Source: Chloroflexota bacterium
GTDB lineage: Bacteria > Chloroflexota > Dehalococcoidia > CAUJGQ01
DNA length: 58,100 nt
NCBI GenBank assembly: GCA_963170165.1
Contig: CAUJGQ010000034.1
Span: forward strand, 1-58,100
Reading direction: 5' to 3'
This document shows positions 22,941 to 30,791 of this stretch, one piece after another; positions within the stretch are counted from its first letter, which is position 1, and every line of letters starts with the position of its first letter. Both the position numbers and the translations under genes were made by a program. The notes beneath the pieces are model-generated. The model saw nothing but the letters and a program-made list of their open reading frames with translations. It ran no database searches and was not told where the DNA came from.

Positions 22941-23091
22941 GGCGATGCTCTCCCCTGCTCCGCGCTCATCCGGTACTTGATTTCCCGGTTCCCCATGCTA
23001 CGGAGTCGCGTGCCCGTGATCATACGGTGTCAGACTGCGCATGACCAGGGGTGCGGCCAGCACCGTGCTTGTGCGCCGCTGCGCAAACGCC

Positions 23092-23121
23092 TTCACCGTA
23101 AGAATGCGCATCCGGTACGAT
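23092..23121 (+). promoter_or_regulatory. Probable promoter for the NuoI-like / NuoG-like genes
   Basis: TTCACC (23092-23097), an 18-base spacer and TACGAT (23116-23121), 51 bases before the NuoI-like start codon. Confidence 0.45.
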
Positions 23122-23171
23122 GACGGTGGCGCGCTGTGCGCCGCCAGCAGGCTCCGCCAGGGAGACGCCCT

Positions 23172-23654
23172 ATGTACGGTAAGGGGATCGCCAAGGGATT
23201 GGCGATGACAGCCAAGCACCTGTTCCGTAAGCCGGTAACAGTGCAGTTCCCCGAAGAGACCCGGCCGATTCCAGCCCGAGCGCGCACCAACCTGCTGTGG
23301 TTCGACGAGCGATGCACCGGCTGTTCGACCTGCGCCCAGGCCTGCCCCGACGGCTGCATCCTGGTGCAAACCGCCCCCAATCCGGACGGCACATTGGAGA
23401 AAGTCCGGTACGAGATTGACTTCCGGCTATGCATGTACTGTGGTCTGTGTGCCGAGGCGTGCCCGTACGAGGCAATTCAGGTTGGTGGCCGCCTCGATGA
23501 CGCGGTGTACGTGTTTGACAACATGTACCGTGACAAGCACGCGCTGACCGTGTTTGCGCGTGACTACCTGGCCAACAACCACTGGACCTACCCCAACGGC
23601 ATGAAGGCGCCCTTCGGCAACGACCGGGCCGAGGCCGTGACGAAAACCGAGTAA
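23172..23654 (+). CDS. NuoI-like ferredoxin, two [4Fe-4S] clusters
   Basis: 160 residues; GGGAGACGCCC precedes the ATG at 23172. The N-terminus GLAMTAKHLFRKPVTVQFPEE is the NuoI (complex I 23-kDa) signature, with R-rich linker and then two CxxCxxCxxxC-type cluster motifs: CTGCSTCAQACPDGC and CMYCGLCAEACPYEA. NuoI passes electrons in complex I from NuoG to the quinone-near cluster. Here the only neighbours are the NuoG/FdhA-like protein downstream and no membrane Nuo subunits, so this is likely an orphan electron-transfer module (paralogue of the real NuoI). The C-terminal 40 residues are Asn/Lys-rich and not part of the clusters. Confidence 0.88.
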   Translation: MYGKGIAKGLAMTAKHLFRKPVTVQFPEETRPIPARARTNLLWFDERCTGCSTCAQACPDGCILVQTAPNPDGTLEKVRYEIDFRLCMYCGLCAEACPYEAIQVGGRLDDAVYVFDNMYRDKHALTVFARDYLANNHWTYPNGMKAPFGNDRAEAVTKTE

Positions 23655-23741
23655 CCGTCCGCGCCTTGCCGGCTGGGCGCCGTGTTACCCACGAGCACAC
23701 GTGCCCGGAAATGCGCAGCACGTACGCGAAGGATGTACGCA

Positions 23742-26459
23742 GTGGCGACGATCACGATTGACGGCAAGACCGTGACCTGCCCGGATGGCGCAACACTGCT
23801 CGAAGTCTGCAAAGACGCGGGCGCGTACATGTCGGCACTGTGCTACATCGATGGCCTGCCGCCGTACGCCGGCTGCCGGTCTTGCCTGGTCGAGGTGGAA
23901 GGCGGCCGCGGGCTGCAACTGTCTTGCACCACCAAGGTCACTGACGGCATGGTAGTGCGCACCACCACAGACGAAGTCCGTGAGGGGCGTAAGGCGGTCG
24001 TTTCCATCATCCTCGCCAACCACTCCGATCGCTGCCTCACCTGCCATCGCCGCGAGCATTGTCACCCCGGCGACATCTGCCTGCGCGACGACGTCGTCAC
24101 ACACCGCTGCGTCACCTGCCCCAAGAACTATCGCTGCGAGCTGCAAGCCACCTGCGAGATGGTGGGCATGTCCTCCTACGAACCGTGGGAGGGTGAGGCA
24201 CGCTCGTTCTACAGCATGCCGGAGCACCCCCCGGCCGACCGGGCCAACCCTTTTCTCGAGTTCGACCCGAAGATGTGCATTATCTGCACGCGCTGCGTCC
24301 GCGCTTGCGACGAACTGCGCCACACCGGCGCCATCACCCTGGCCGGTCGTGGCTTCTCGACTCGCATCGCCTTCGGCGCCGGTGGCCGCATCGATGAATC
24401 CAACTGCGACTACTGCGGCGCCTGTATCGATGTCTGCCCCACGGCCACGTTGCTGGAGTCGCCGCACAAGTGGACATCCCGCCCGGATGCCTGGGTGGAG
24501 ACGGTCTGCCCGTACTGCTCGGTCGGCTGCACCATCAAGCTGGCGGTCAAGGATGGTAGGGGCGTGATGGTTCGCCCCAGCAAGATCAACCCCGTCAGCT
24601 GGGATCAGATCTGTGTACGCGGCCGCTTCCACTATGACGCGCTGAAGGCGCGCGACTATCTCAAGTCCCCGCTCATCCGCCGGGGTGACGTGATGGCGCC
24701 CATCTCGTGGGATGAGGCTATCGCCACCACTGCCACCCGCCTGGCCGAGATCATCCGCCAGCACGGCGCAAGTGCCGCCGGTGTGCTGGCCGGGCCGCTG
24801 CTGATGAACGAGGAGGCGTACACGGCCCAGAAGCTGGCGCGCGCCGTGCTAGGTACCAACAACATCGACTCCACCAGCGGCGCCGTCGCGCGGGCCACGG
24901 CGGCGGCGGTGCGGGGCGCCTTCGGTACCGAAGCCCTCCCGGCCGACATGACCAGCTTCCGTACCGCAACACACATCCTCGTCGTGGGTGACGACCTAGA
25001 GCAAGCGCATCCGGTTGCAGCACTGCGCCTTAAGGACGCCGTTACCTACAACCGCGCCCGACTGGTGACCGTCTCCCCACGCTGGACGGAGATGGTGGAC
25101 TTCGCCGGCGCCTGGCTGCGACCAGCCCCTGGCGACGAAGGAGCCACGCTCAGCGCCCTGGTACGAGCACTCCTGGGAGATCCCGAGCGGCGGCAGGCCC
25201 TCACGGCATCTGGCGTTGGTGGCGTCGCCCAGTTTGCCGGAGGCGCGACCAGCGACCTGGATGGCTTTGCTGATGCGCTGGCGATCCTGCGCGAAGCCGC
25301 CGCCATGGGCGAGCAGGCGCGTGTTGCCATCGTCTTCGCCCCCACGCCGGTCAACGCCTGGATGCAGGGTGAGATCGCCCGAGCCGCTGCTAACCTGGCA
25401 ATCGCCGTCTGCGGACCAGAGCGCGCCGCGGAGTCGCTGTTTGTCATGCCGCCGGACATCAACAGCAACGGCCTGCGCGACCTGGGCGTCACGCCGGACA
25501 TGCTTCCCGGTCATCAGCCGGCAGATGATGCACAGGCTCGCACAAGTCTCGAGCGGAGCTGGGGCGGTTCGATCCCGGCTTCGGCCGGTCAGACGCTGGC
25601 ACAGATGCTCGCGGCGGCGCGCGCGGGTACGCTCAAGGCGCTGGTGGTCATCGGCGACAACCCTTTGCTGACCTCCCCGGACAAGGCGGGGGTTCGCGCC
25701 GCACTGGAGGCGCTCGACCTGCTGGTGGTGATTGACGCCACCATGACGGATACCGCCGAACTGGCGCACATTGTCCTGGCCGACGCCGATGTGTACGGCA
25801 AGGCCGGCAGCTACACCACCGCAGACCGGCGGGTGCTGCGCCGGAACGCGGCCACGGTACCGGCAGGCGCCGCACGCCCCGCGCTCACCACACTCGCAGC
25901 ACTGGGCACACGCCTGGCCGCCGAGCGTGGCCTGAACATCAGCTTCGCAGGCGAACCACAGGCGGTGATGGCCGAGATCGCCGCGCTGACGCCGCTGTAT
26001 GCCGGCAGCCGGTACGACGAAATGCTGCAGAGCAGCCGGCAGCAGATGTTCGATGGTGCGGCCGGCCGGCCGGCGCCGCAGTTGATCCAGCTCGGCGACC
26101 GCACCACCCGGCAACCGGATGCCCTGGGCCTGGCGCTGATGACCGGCCGCGGCCAGTTCACCAGCCTGGAGGCCGCGGCCCTCCACCGCCGTGACGCCGA
26201 CAAGCTGCACCGCGAGGAATACCTGGAAGTCAGCCCCGAGGATGCGCAGCGCTTGGGCATCAATGACGGCGATGAAGTGACTCTCCAGAGCGAGCAAGGC
26301 GCACTCACCATGCGCGCCCGTGTGACCGACGCCCAGCCGCAGGGAGCGGTCTGGGCGCCGCTCCTGTGGGATGGCGGCGCGGTCACCGCCCTGCTGGGCG
26401 CGGAGAACGGCCCCGCCCCGCAGGTGCAGGTGCGGGTGCGTACGCCGGCGCGCGCCTGA
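23742..26459 (+). CDS. NuoG/FdhA-like molybdopterin oxidoreductase-fold protein lacking the Mo-ligating Cys/Sec
   Basis: 905 residues from the GTG at 23742 (after GAAGGATGTACGCA; an ATG at 23733 is the alternative). The N-terminal [2Fe-2S] ferredoxin has C34, C45, C48 and C62. A His/Cys motif follows, apparently twice: H94-C98-C101-C107, then H121-C123-C126-C132 ending in CELQ. Two [4Fe-4S] motifs come next (CIICTRCVRAC; CDYCGACIDVC), then a third (CPYCSVGC) at the head of the molybdopterin domain. The usual Mo-ligand position, (H/D)-x-C/U, reads NNIDSTSGAVARATAAAV, with no Cys or Sec and no in-frame TGA. So it resembles NuoG, in which the Mo site is dead, but with formate-dehydrogenase-like full length. 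Role: probably electron transfer with the NuoI-like protein. A C-terminal molybdopterin-binding domain is present. Confidence 0.85.
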   Translation: MATITIDGKTVTCPDGATLLEVCKDAGAYMSALCYIDGLPPYAGCRSCLVEVEGGRGLQLSCTTKVTDGMVVRTTTDEVREGRKAVVSIILANHSDRCLTCHRREHCHPGDICLRDDVVTHRCVTCPKNYRCELQATCEMVGMSSYEPWEGEARSFYSMPEHPPADRANPFLEFDPKMCIICTRCVRACDELRHTGAITLAGRGFSTRIAFGAGGRIDESNCDYCGACIDVCPTATLLESPHKWTSRPDAWVETVCPYCSVGCTIKLAVKDGRGVMVRPSKINPVSWDQICVRGRFHYDALKARDYLKSPLIRRGDVMAPISWDEAIATTATRLAEIIRQHGASAAGVLAGPLLMNEEAYTAQKLARAVLGTNNIDSTSGAVARATAAAVRGAFGTEALPADMTSFRTATHILVVGDDLEQAHPVAALRLKDAVTYNRARLVTVSPRWTEMVDFAGAWLRPAPGDEGATLSALVRALLGDPERRQALTASGVGGVAQFAGGATSDLDGFADALAILREAAAMGEQARVAIVFAPTPVNAWMQGEIARAAANLAIAVCGPERAAESLFVMPPDINSNGLRDLGVTPDMLPGHQPADDAQARTSLERSWGGSIPASAGQTLAQMLAAARAGTLKALVVIGDNPLLTSPDKAGVRAALEALDLLVVIDATMTDTAELAHIVLADADVYGKAGSYTTADRRVLRRNAATVPAGAARPALTTLAALGTRLAAERGLNISFAGEPQAVMAEIAALTPLYAGSRYDEMLQSSRQQMFDGAAGRPAPQLIQLGDRTTRQPDALGLALMTGRGQFTSLEAAALHRRDADKLHREEYLEVSPEDAQRLGINDGDEVTLQSEQGALTMRARVTDAQPQGAVWAPLLWDGGAVTALLGAENGPAPQVQVRVRTPARA

Positions 26460-26491
26460 CGCGATGCCATTCTGCCACGGGAGATCAGCCG

Positions 26492-26517
26492 GAGCCGGGC
26501 GAACCGCCGCCCGGCTC
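26492..26517 (+). terminator. Intrinsic terminator after the NuoG-like gene
   Basis: GAGCCGGGCG and CGCCCGGCTC form a perfect 10-bp stem with a 6-base loop, followed by TTCGCTGCT. Confidence 0.75.
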
Positions 26518-26629
26518 TTCGCTGCTGCATCGATCCGGGTTTCGCCGGATGCGCGGCCGTCCGGTGGGTTCGAGACCCAGAGTGAACTGAACTGCAAGTG
26601 CTCTGCCCAGGGCGGAGAGAGGAGCCGGC

Positions 26630-26875
26630 GTGAACATCCTGCGCAGCCAATACGGGGAGATTCACTGTCTGATGTGCGGGCGGTATCTCGCGGACATCGA
26701 AGCGGACGCAAACGGCCGGATGAAGCTGGGACGGGCACGCAACGGCGAGAACCCGGCCCGCTCAGTGTGGGTGAAGGCGGGCAGGCTGCACTGCGCTCGC
26801 TGCGGCGGTCGCGCCTTCGTTGAGTGGGATCTGATGCCGTCCGGAGCGGCGGCCGAGTTCAAGCAGGCTGCCTAA
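26630..26875 (+). CDS. Small zinc-ribbon protein, paralogue of the 12.3-kb gene
   Basis: 81 residues from the GTG at 26630 after GAGAGAGGAGCCGGC. Two knuckles, HCLMCGRYLAD and HCARCGGRAFVEW, follow the same plan as the protein at 12285-12515 (CLxCGRxL ... CxRCGGRxFV), but with about nine more residues between them. One zinc site is expected. A hairpin follows the stop codon. The gene stands alone between the NuoG-like and HpaB-like genes, with its own ribosome site. Function unknown. Confidence 0.78.
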   Translation: MNILRSQYGEIHCLMCGRYLADIEADANGRMKLGRARNGENPARSVWVKAGRLHCARCGGRAFVEWDLMPSGAAAEFKQAA

Positions 26876-26893
26876 GACGGGGCGCCGTGACGT

Positions 26894-26928
26894 CAGGGCC
26901 GCTCGGTTCCTCCTGCCGGGCGGCCCTG
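26894..26928 (+). terminator. Hairpin after the zinc-ribbon gene
   Basis: CAGGGCCGC and GCGGCCCTG form a 9-bp stem around a 17-base loop. It lacks a T-run, so termination is only moderately supported. Confidence 0.45.
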
Positions 26929-27029
26929 GTGTGACTTGACCCGGCCCGACGCCGATGCTCCAATGGCCGCAAGCCAACCGCCGCTCGGCCGGCCGCGGGT
27001 CCTCGGTCGCGGCGCAGGAGCAGCGAGCC

Positions 27030-28472
27030 ATGCCACTCCGCAGCCCCGAACAGTATCGCGCCGCGCTGCGCGACGGTCGCACCGTCTACTACCGTGGTCA
27101 GTTGGTCGATGACGTCACCGCTCACCCCGTTATCGGCATCGCGGTCAATCATGCCTGCATCGACTACGCCATGGCGGAGGAGCCAGAGTTCCGCGACCTG
27201 GCGTTAGTGGAGGGACCCAACGGCCCGTACTCCCGCTATTACAAACTGCCTGAGAGTGCAGACGATCTGCTCCAGCGATCAGCCCTGATCGAGCAGGCGA
27301 CGGCGCTTGGGCGGACGCTGGTGGTGCTGATCAAGGAGATCGGCACCGACGCCCTCTTCGGCCTGCACGTTCTCTCGAAGCAGGTCGATGCCACCCTGGG
27401 TACGGGATATCATCCGCGTGTGCGGGCCTTCTACGAACACTGCCGCGACAACGACCTGGCGCTAGCCGTCGCTCAGACCGACGTCAAGGGTGACCGCTCC
27501 CGCGGCCCTTCTGACCAGGAGCACCCCGACTACTACGTCCGCATCGTCGAGCAGCGCCCAGACGGTATTGTGGTGCGTGGGGCGAAGACTCATACCTCGA
27601 ACACGACGCATGTGGATGAGGTGATCGTGCTGCCCACCCGCGCGATGGGGGAGAAGGACGCGGATTACACCGTTGCGTTCGCTGTGCCGGTCAACACCCC
27701 CGGACTGAAACTCGTTGCCAGCCCCTTTGGCTCACACGGCGAGTCGAAGGATCCCTTCGAATTCCCGATCACAGCGCGGCACAAGATGGTGGAAACCACC
27801 ACGATCTTCGATGACGTGTTTGTGCCAAACGAACGGGTCTTCCTCTGCAAAGAGTGGCAGTATGCCGGGCCGCTGGCGATTGGCTTTGTCGAGTTTCACC
27901 GCTTCACCGCTATCTCGTACAAGCTGCCGCTGGTCGATGCGCTCGTAGGCGCCGCACAGATGATGGCGGACTACAACGGCATCAGCCGCGCAGCGCATGT
28001 GCGCGACAAGCTGATTCACCTGGCATCCTATGCGGAGACGCTGCGCGCGCTCACCCATCACGCTGCGCTGAAGTGCCAGGTGCGTGACGGGATCGCGGTG
28101 CCGGACCCGCTCACGGTGAACATGGCCAAGTACCACTTCGCCCACAACTACCACGCCGCCGTCCAGGATGTGCAGGATATCGCCGGTGGGCTGTTGGTGA
28201 CTGCACCGGCCGCGGAGGACGTCTTCTCCGAAGAACTCGGGCCACTACTGGACCGCTATTACGGCGGGCGGCCGGGGGTGAGCGGGCGAGAACGGCTGCG
28301 CGCGATGAACTTCGTCAAGGATCTGACCAGTTCGGACTACGGCGGCTATCAGGAAGTACTCGCCATCCACGCCGAAGGCAGCCTTGAGGCGGAGAAACTG
28401 ATGATTGCCCGCAGCCACGACAGCCGCCGGACGGTGTCGTTGGTCCGCCAGATGGCCGGTCTCACCGGCTGA
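27030..28472 (+). CDS. HpaB / 4-hydroxybutyryl-CoA dehydratase family flavoprotein (cluster Cys missing)
   Basis: 480 residues. AGGAG at 27015 precedes the ATG at 27030. The acyl-CoA-dehydrogenase-like flavin fold of this family is recognisable from LRSPEQYRAALRDGRTVYYRG, VRGAKTHTSNTTHVDEVIVLP, GEKDADYTVAFAVPVNTPG and MADYNGISRAAHVRDKLIH. The central block resembles 4-hydroxybutyryl-CoA dehydratase (VVRGAKAHQTG...), but its [4Fe-4S] ligands are not evident: after the conserved His in FHRFTAISYK the residue seven places on is Tyr, where the dehydratase has Cys. It may therefore be a flavin monooxygenase (HpaB-type) or a cluster-free relative. No HpaC reductase is adjacent; a LON-domain gene follows. 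Confidence 0.72.
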   Translation: MPLRSPEQYRAALRDGRTVYYRGQLVDDVTAHPVIGIAVNHACIDYAMAEEPEFRDLALVEGPNGPYSRYYKLPESADDLLQRSALIEQATALGRTLVVLIKEIGTDALFGLHVLSKQVDATLGTGYHPRVRAFYEHCRDNDLALAVAQTDVKGDRSRGPSDQEHPDYYVRIVEQRPDGIVVRGAKTHTSNTTHVDEVIVLPTRAMGEKDADYTVAFAVPVNTPGLKLVASPFGSHGESKDPFEFPITARHKMVETTTIFDDVFVPNERVFLCKEWQYAGPLAIGFVEFHRFTAISYKLPLVDALVGAAQMMADYNGISRAAHVRDKLIHLASYAETLRALTHHAALKCQVRDGIAVPDPLTVNMAKYHFAHNYHAAVQDVQDIAGGLLVTAPAAEDVFSEELGPLLDRYYGGRPGVSGRERLRAMNFVKDLTSSDYGGYQEVLAIHAEGSLEAEKLMIARSHDSRRTVSLVRQMAGLTG

Positions 28473-28526
28473 GACGTGACGATGGAGGCACGCGGGCCGG
28501 CGCTTCACCCGCCCGCCCGCGCCGGC

Positions 28527-29180
28527 ATGGATACGCTGCCGTTGTTCCCGCTCAACACCGTGTTGTTCCCGGGTGCGACCCTGCCGCTGCAGATCTTCGA
28601 GCCGCGCTATCTAACGATGGTGCGGCGGTGTGTCGACGGGCAAGCGCCGTTCGGCGTGGTGCTGATCCGTTCTGGGAAAGAGGTGGGCGGGAACGCCGAG
28701 CCGTACGAGGTCGGCACGACGGCACGCATCGTCGAGGTCAAGCGCTTGGGGAGCGGCCGGCTGCATATCATCGCTCGCGGCATGCAGCGCTTTCGCATCG
28801 TCTCTACCAGCCAGGATCAGCCGTACCTGACGGGCGAGGTCGAACTGCTCAGTGACCGGGATGATGACAGCCCGCTGGCAGCCGGCGCTATGGACCGCGC
28901 CGCCACCCTGTTCCGCGAGTACACCCAGGCAGGGCTGGCGATTAATGGTGAATGGAGCCGGGAGATCGCGCTACCTGCCCGCCCGGGGGCACTGGCCGAC
29001 TTCGTGGCATCCCGGCTTGAGCTTGAGGCCGCGACCCACCAGCGCCTGTTGGAGGAGCTGTCGGTGCTGAGACGGCTGGCAATTGAGCGGCGGCTGCTCG
29101 AGCCGGCGGTGCAGGCGCGGGTCTATCAGCTCGAAGGCGCTCGTCGCGCCCGTTACGGCGCCTTTGGCGTGTGGAACTGA
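28527..29180 (+). CDS. LON N-terminal (substrate-binding) domain protein
   Basis: 217 residues from the ATG at 28527, chosen because homologues start at the MDTLPLFPLNTVLFPG block; in-frame GTG 28476 or ATG 28482 would add about 15 residues, and none has a clear ribosome site. The LON domain shows LPLFPLNTVLFPGATLPLQIFEPRY, FGVVLIRSGKEVGG and VGTTARIVEVKRL. No ATPase or Ser-Lys protease domain follows, so this is a stand-alone LON-domain protein and not Lon protease. It precedes the DUF2007 gene by one base, implying coupled translation. Confidence 0.85.
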   Translation: MDTLPLFPLNTVLFPGATLPLQIFEPRYLTMVRRCVDGQAPFGVVLIRSGKEVGGNAEPYEVGTTARIVEVKRLGSGRLHIIARGMQRFRIVSTSQDQPYLTGEVELLSDRDDDSPLAAGAMDRAATLFREYTQAGLAINGEWSREIALPARPGALADFVASRLELEAATHQRLLEELSVLRRLAIERRLLEPAVQARVYQLEGARRARYGAFGVWN

Positions 29181-29181
29181 A

Positions 29182-29511
29182 GTGGGTGATAGCGCGCGTG
29201 ACCGCAGGCGCGAGCGGCTCGTGCGGGTGGCCGTGGCAGAAAGCTCCCTCACCGCCGAGATGATTCGCGAATCGCTGGAGCAAGCGGGAATCCCCGCCAT
29301 GCTGCGCAATCTCGATGCTGCCTCGGTGACGCTCGGCGGTAGCGCTGCTGCGCCCTGGTCGGTTGAGGTGTTTGTATTGGAGCACGATGCGCCGCTGGCG
29401 TCTGCCCTACTGGGTGGCACGCCCGTTCCTGAGGCGCTTCCGCCGCCCGCCGTGGGGAGCGGGGTGCCGGCGCGGCGTCACTGGTGGCGGCGGCTGACGG
29501 GGCGCCTCTGA
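29182..29511 (+). CDS. DUF2007-type small protein
   Basis: 109 residues from the GTG at 29182, one base after the LON gene's stop. The core LVRVAVAESSLTAEMIRESLEQAGIPAMLRN, then SVEVFVLEHDAPLASALL, matches the DUF2007 layout (putative signal-transducing protein, ferredoxin-like beta-alpha-beta). The C-terminus is Pro-rich and basic (VPARRHWWRRLTGRL). The adjacent LON-domain gene and this frame probably form a small operon. Function unknown. Confidence 0.72.
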   Translation: MGDSARDRRRERLVRVAVAESSLTAEMIRESLEQAGIPAMLRNLDAASVTLGGSAAAPWSVEVFVLEHDAPLASALLGGTPVPEALPPPAVGSGVPARRHWWRRLTGRL

Positions 29512-29514
29512 CAC

Positions 29515-30327
29515 CTACTGCACGATCTGTTCGATGGTCTCAAATGCGTAACCGGCATCGCGCAGGCCCTTGATGATCGCGGGCAGTGCCGGGCCATCCT
29601 GCGACTGCGCGCCTACGTGAAAGACGTAGATCGCTCCTGGCTGGGCCATGCGCAGGCAGCGATCAATGATCTGCCCGGCCGAGTAGCGCATCCAGCCGCC
29701 TGAGTCCACCGTCCACAGCACGTTGTACTGATACCCTACCGCGCCGATGTCCCGCAGCACCGAGCCATCGGTATCGCCGTACGGCGAGCGGAAGAACGGC
29801 GCCGTCTCTGCTCCCGTCAGGTCACGGATGACTTGCTCGGTGCGCTGGATTTGCCACCAGCGCCGCGCCTGGCTCTGCGGGCCTCGGCCCGTTGACAGGC
29901 CGGTGAACGAATCGTGGTCATAGGAATGGTTGATCAGACGATGGCCCTCTCGCACCATGCGGACTACCAGGTCGGGATGCTGCTCCGCCCACACCCCGGT
30001 CATGCCAAAGCTGGCCGGTATACCGAGGTACAACAGCACATCGAGGATGTACTCGGCGTAACCGCGGTCCGCCCCGGCGTCGAACGTCAGCGCCACGGAC
30101 CGCCGCGAGGTCACCCCGCGGTCAATGGCGGCGGCCACGATGGCAGGGGCGGGGGCAACCTCCGCTACTCCAGTGCCGCCGCCGGCGACCACCGGCATAG
30201 CTGCGGTGGGAGCAGCCGCAGCCTCTCGGACGAACGCCCGTTCGGGATTCAGGCGGCGGCCAGACGCGACGAGCACGAGGCTTGCCAGAGCGGCGAACCC
30301 GATCAGCCGGGCACGGCGGGGCAGCAT
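29515..30327 (-). CDS. Polysaccharide deacetylase family protein (exported)
   Basis: 270 residues. A signal peptide or N-terminal anchor (residues 1-25, LIGFAALASLVLVASG) leads to a catalytic NodB domain: motif 1 LTFDAGADRGYAEYILD with the catalytic Asp and metal Asp in DAGAD (first His of the usual TFDDG replaced by Ala pattern), motif 2 HSYDHDSF with two metal His, and motif 3 RSPYGDTDGSV. Later VDSGGWMRYSAGQI and IYVFHVGAQSQ carry motifs 4-5. It removes N- or O-acetyl groups from cell-surface polysaccharide such as peptidoglycan or chitin-like chains. It follows the pyrophosphatase-like gene on the same strand by 2 bases, so co-transcription is likely. Confidence 0.9.
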   Translation of the reverse strand: MLPRRARLIGFAALASLVLVASGRRLNPERAFVREAAAAPTAAMPVVAGGGTGVAEVAPAPAIVAAAIDRGVTSRRSVALTFDAGADRGYAEYILDVLLYLGIPASFGMTGVWAEQHPDLVVRMVREGHRLINHSYDHDSFTGLSTGRGPQSQARRWWQIQRTEQVIRDLTGAETAPFFRSPYGDTDGSVLRDIGAVGYQYNVLWTVDSGGWMRYSAGQIIDRCLRMAQPGAIYVFHVGAQSQDGPALPAIIKGLRDAGYAFETIEQIVQ

Positions 30328-30329
30328 TG

Positions 30330-30791
30330 CTATTCTCCGTGTGCAATCACCCAGCAGCGCCGGGCATCCTCCAGTAGCTCCGCCGCAATGTCAGGGCCGG
30401 ACCAGCCGAGCAGCACGTGCCGGCGGGTGAACCATCGCCACATAGCATCCAGACGTTCGGCAGGGAGGTCGCGGATATCGCTGATACCGGCGCGCCGCGG
30501 GTCCATGGCGACCAGCTTGCTGTCGCCGTCGCTGCGTCGCAGCACGCCTATCAGCCTGACATGGAGTCGATCACCCGGCCTGCACGCCGCCTCACGCAGC
30601 AGCAGCATATCCAGTAGCTCGCCATCGGCGGGTGCGAGCGCGCCGGGGATACAGCCGTAGTGCTCCGGCGGCGCGCTCTTGTCCTGGCGCTCGAGCCGTC
30701 GCAGCCCGCCGGTCTGCTCGTCCCACTCGTGCCGGACATCATCTCCGGCGATCCACTCGACAACGACGTCAACCAGCGGCCCGGCGATCAT
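30330..30791 (-). CDS. Inorganic pyrophosphatase-like protein (divergent family I)
   Basis: 153 residues. Alignment by eye with family I pyrophosphatase: VVVEWIAGDDVRHEWD (the K/R-x-E-Y-D block), GGLRRLERQ, PEHYGCIPGALA (matching 'P.DYGFIP..L'), then DGELLDMLLL (for DGDPLDVLVL), IGVLRRSDGDSKLVAM (for IGVLRM.D...DDKI.AV). The central D of the DGD motif is Glu here, and other metal ligands are offset, so activity is uncertain. The C-terminal half (LPAERLDAMWRWF) has no match I know. It overlaps the upstream dehydrogenase by four bases (ATGA) and precedes the deacetylase. It may be a regulatory or altered-specificity paralogue. Confidence 0.68.
   Translation of the reverse strand: MIAGPLVDVVVEWIAGDDVRHEWDEQTGGLRRLERQDKSAPPEHYGCIPGALAPADGELLDMLLLREAACRPGDRLHVRLIGVLRRSDGDSKLVAMDPRRAGISDIRDLPAERLDAMWRWFTRRHVLLGWSGPDIAAELLEDARRCWVIAHGE

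Noticed and set aside
23742-26459. Possible selenocysteine formate dehydrogenase
   Set aside because: There is no TGA inside the frame and no Cys at the Mo-ligand position, so it is not a Sec or Cys formate dehydrogenase.
24996-26738. 580-codon open frame on the minus strand, opposite the NuoG-like gene
   Set aside because: It is antisense to a gene with clear homology. High GC makes long antisense frames common, and this one has no motif or ribosome site.
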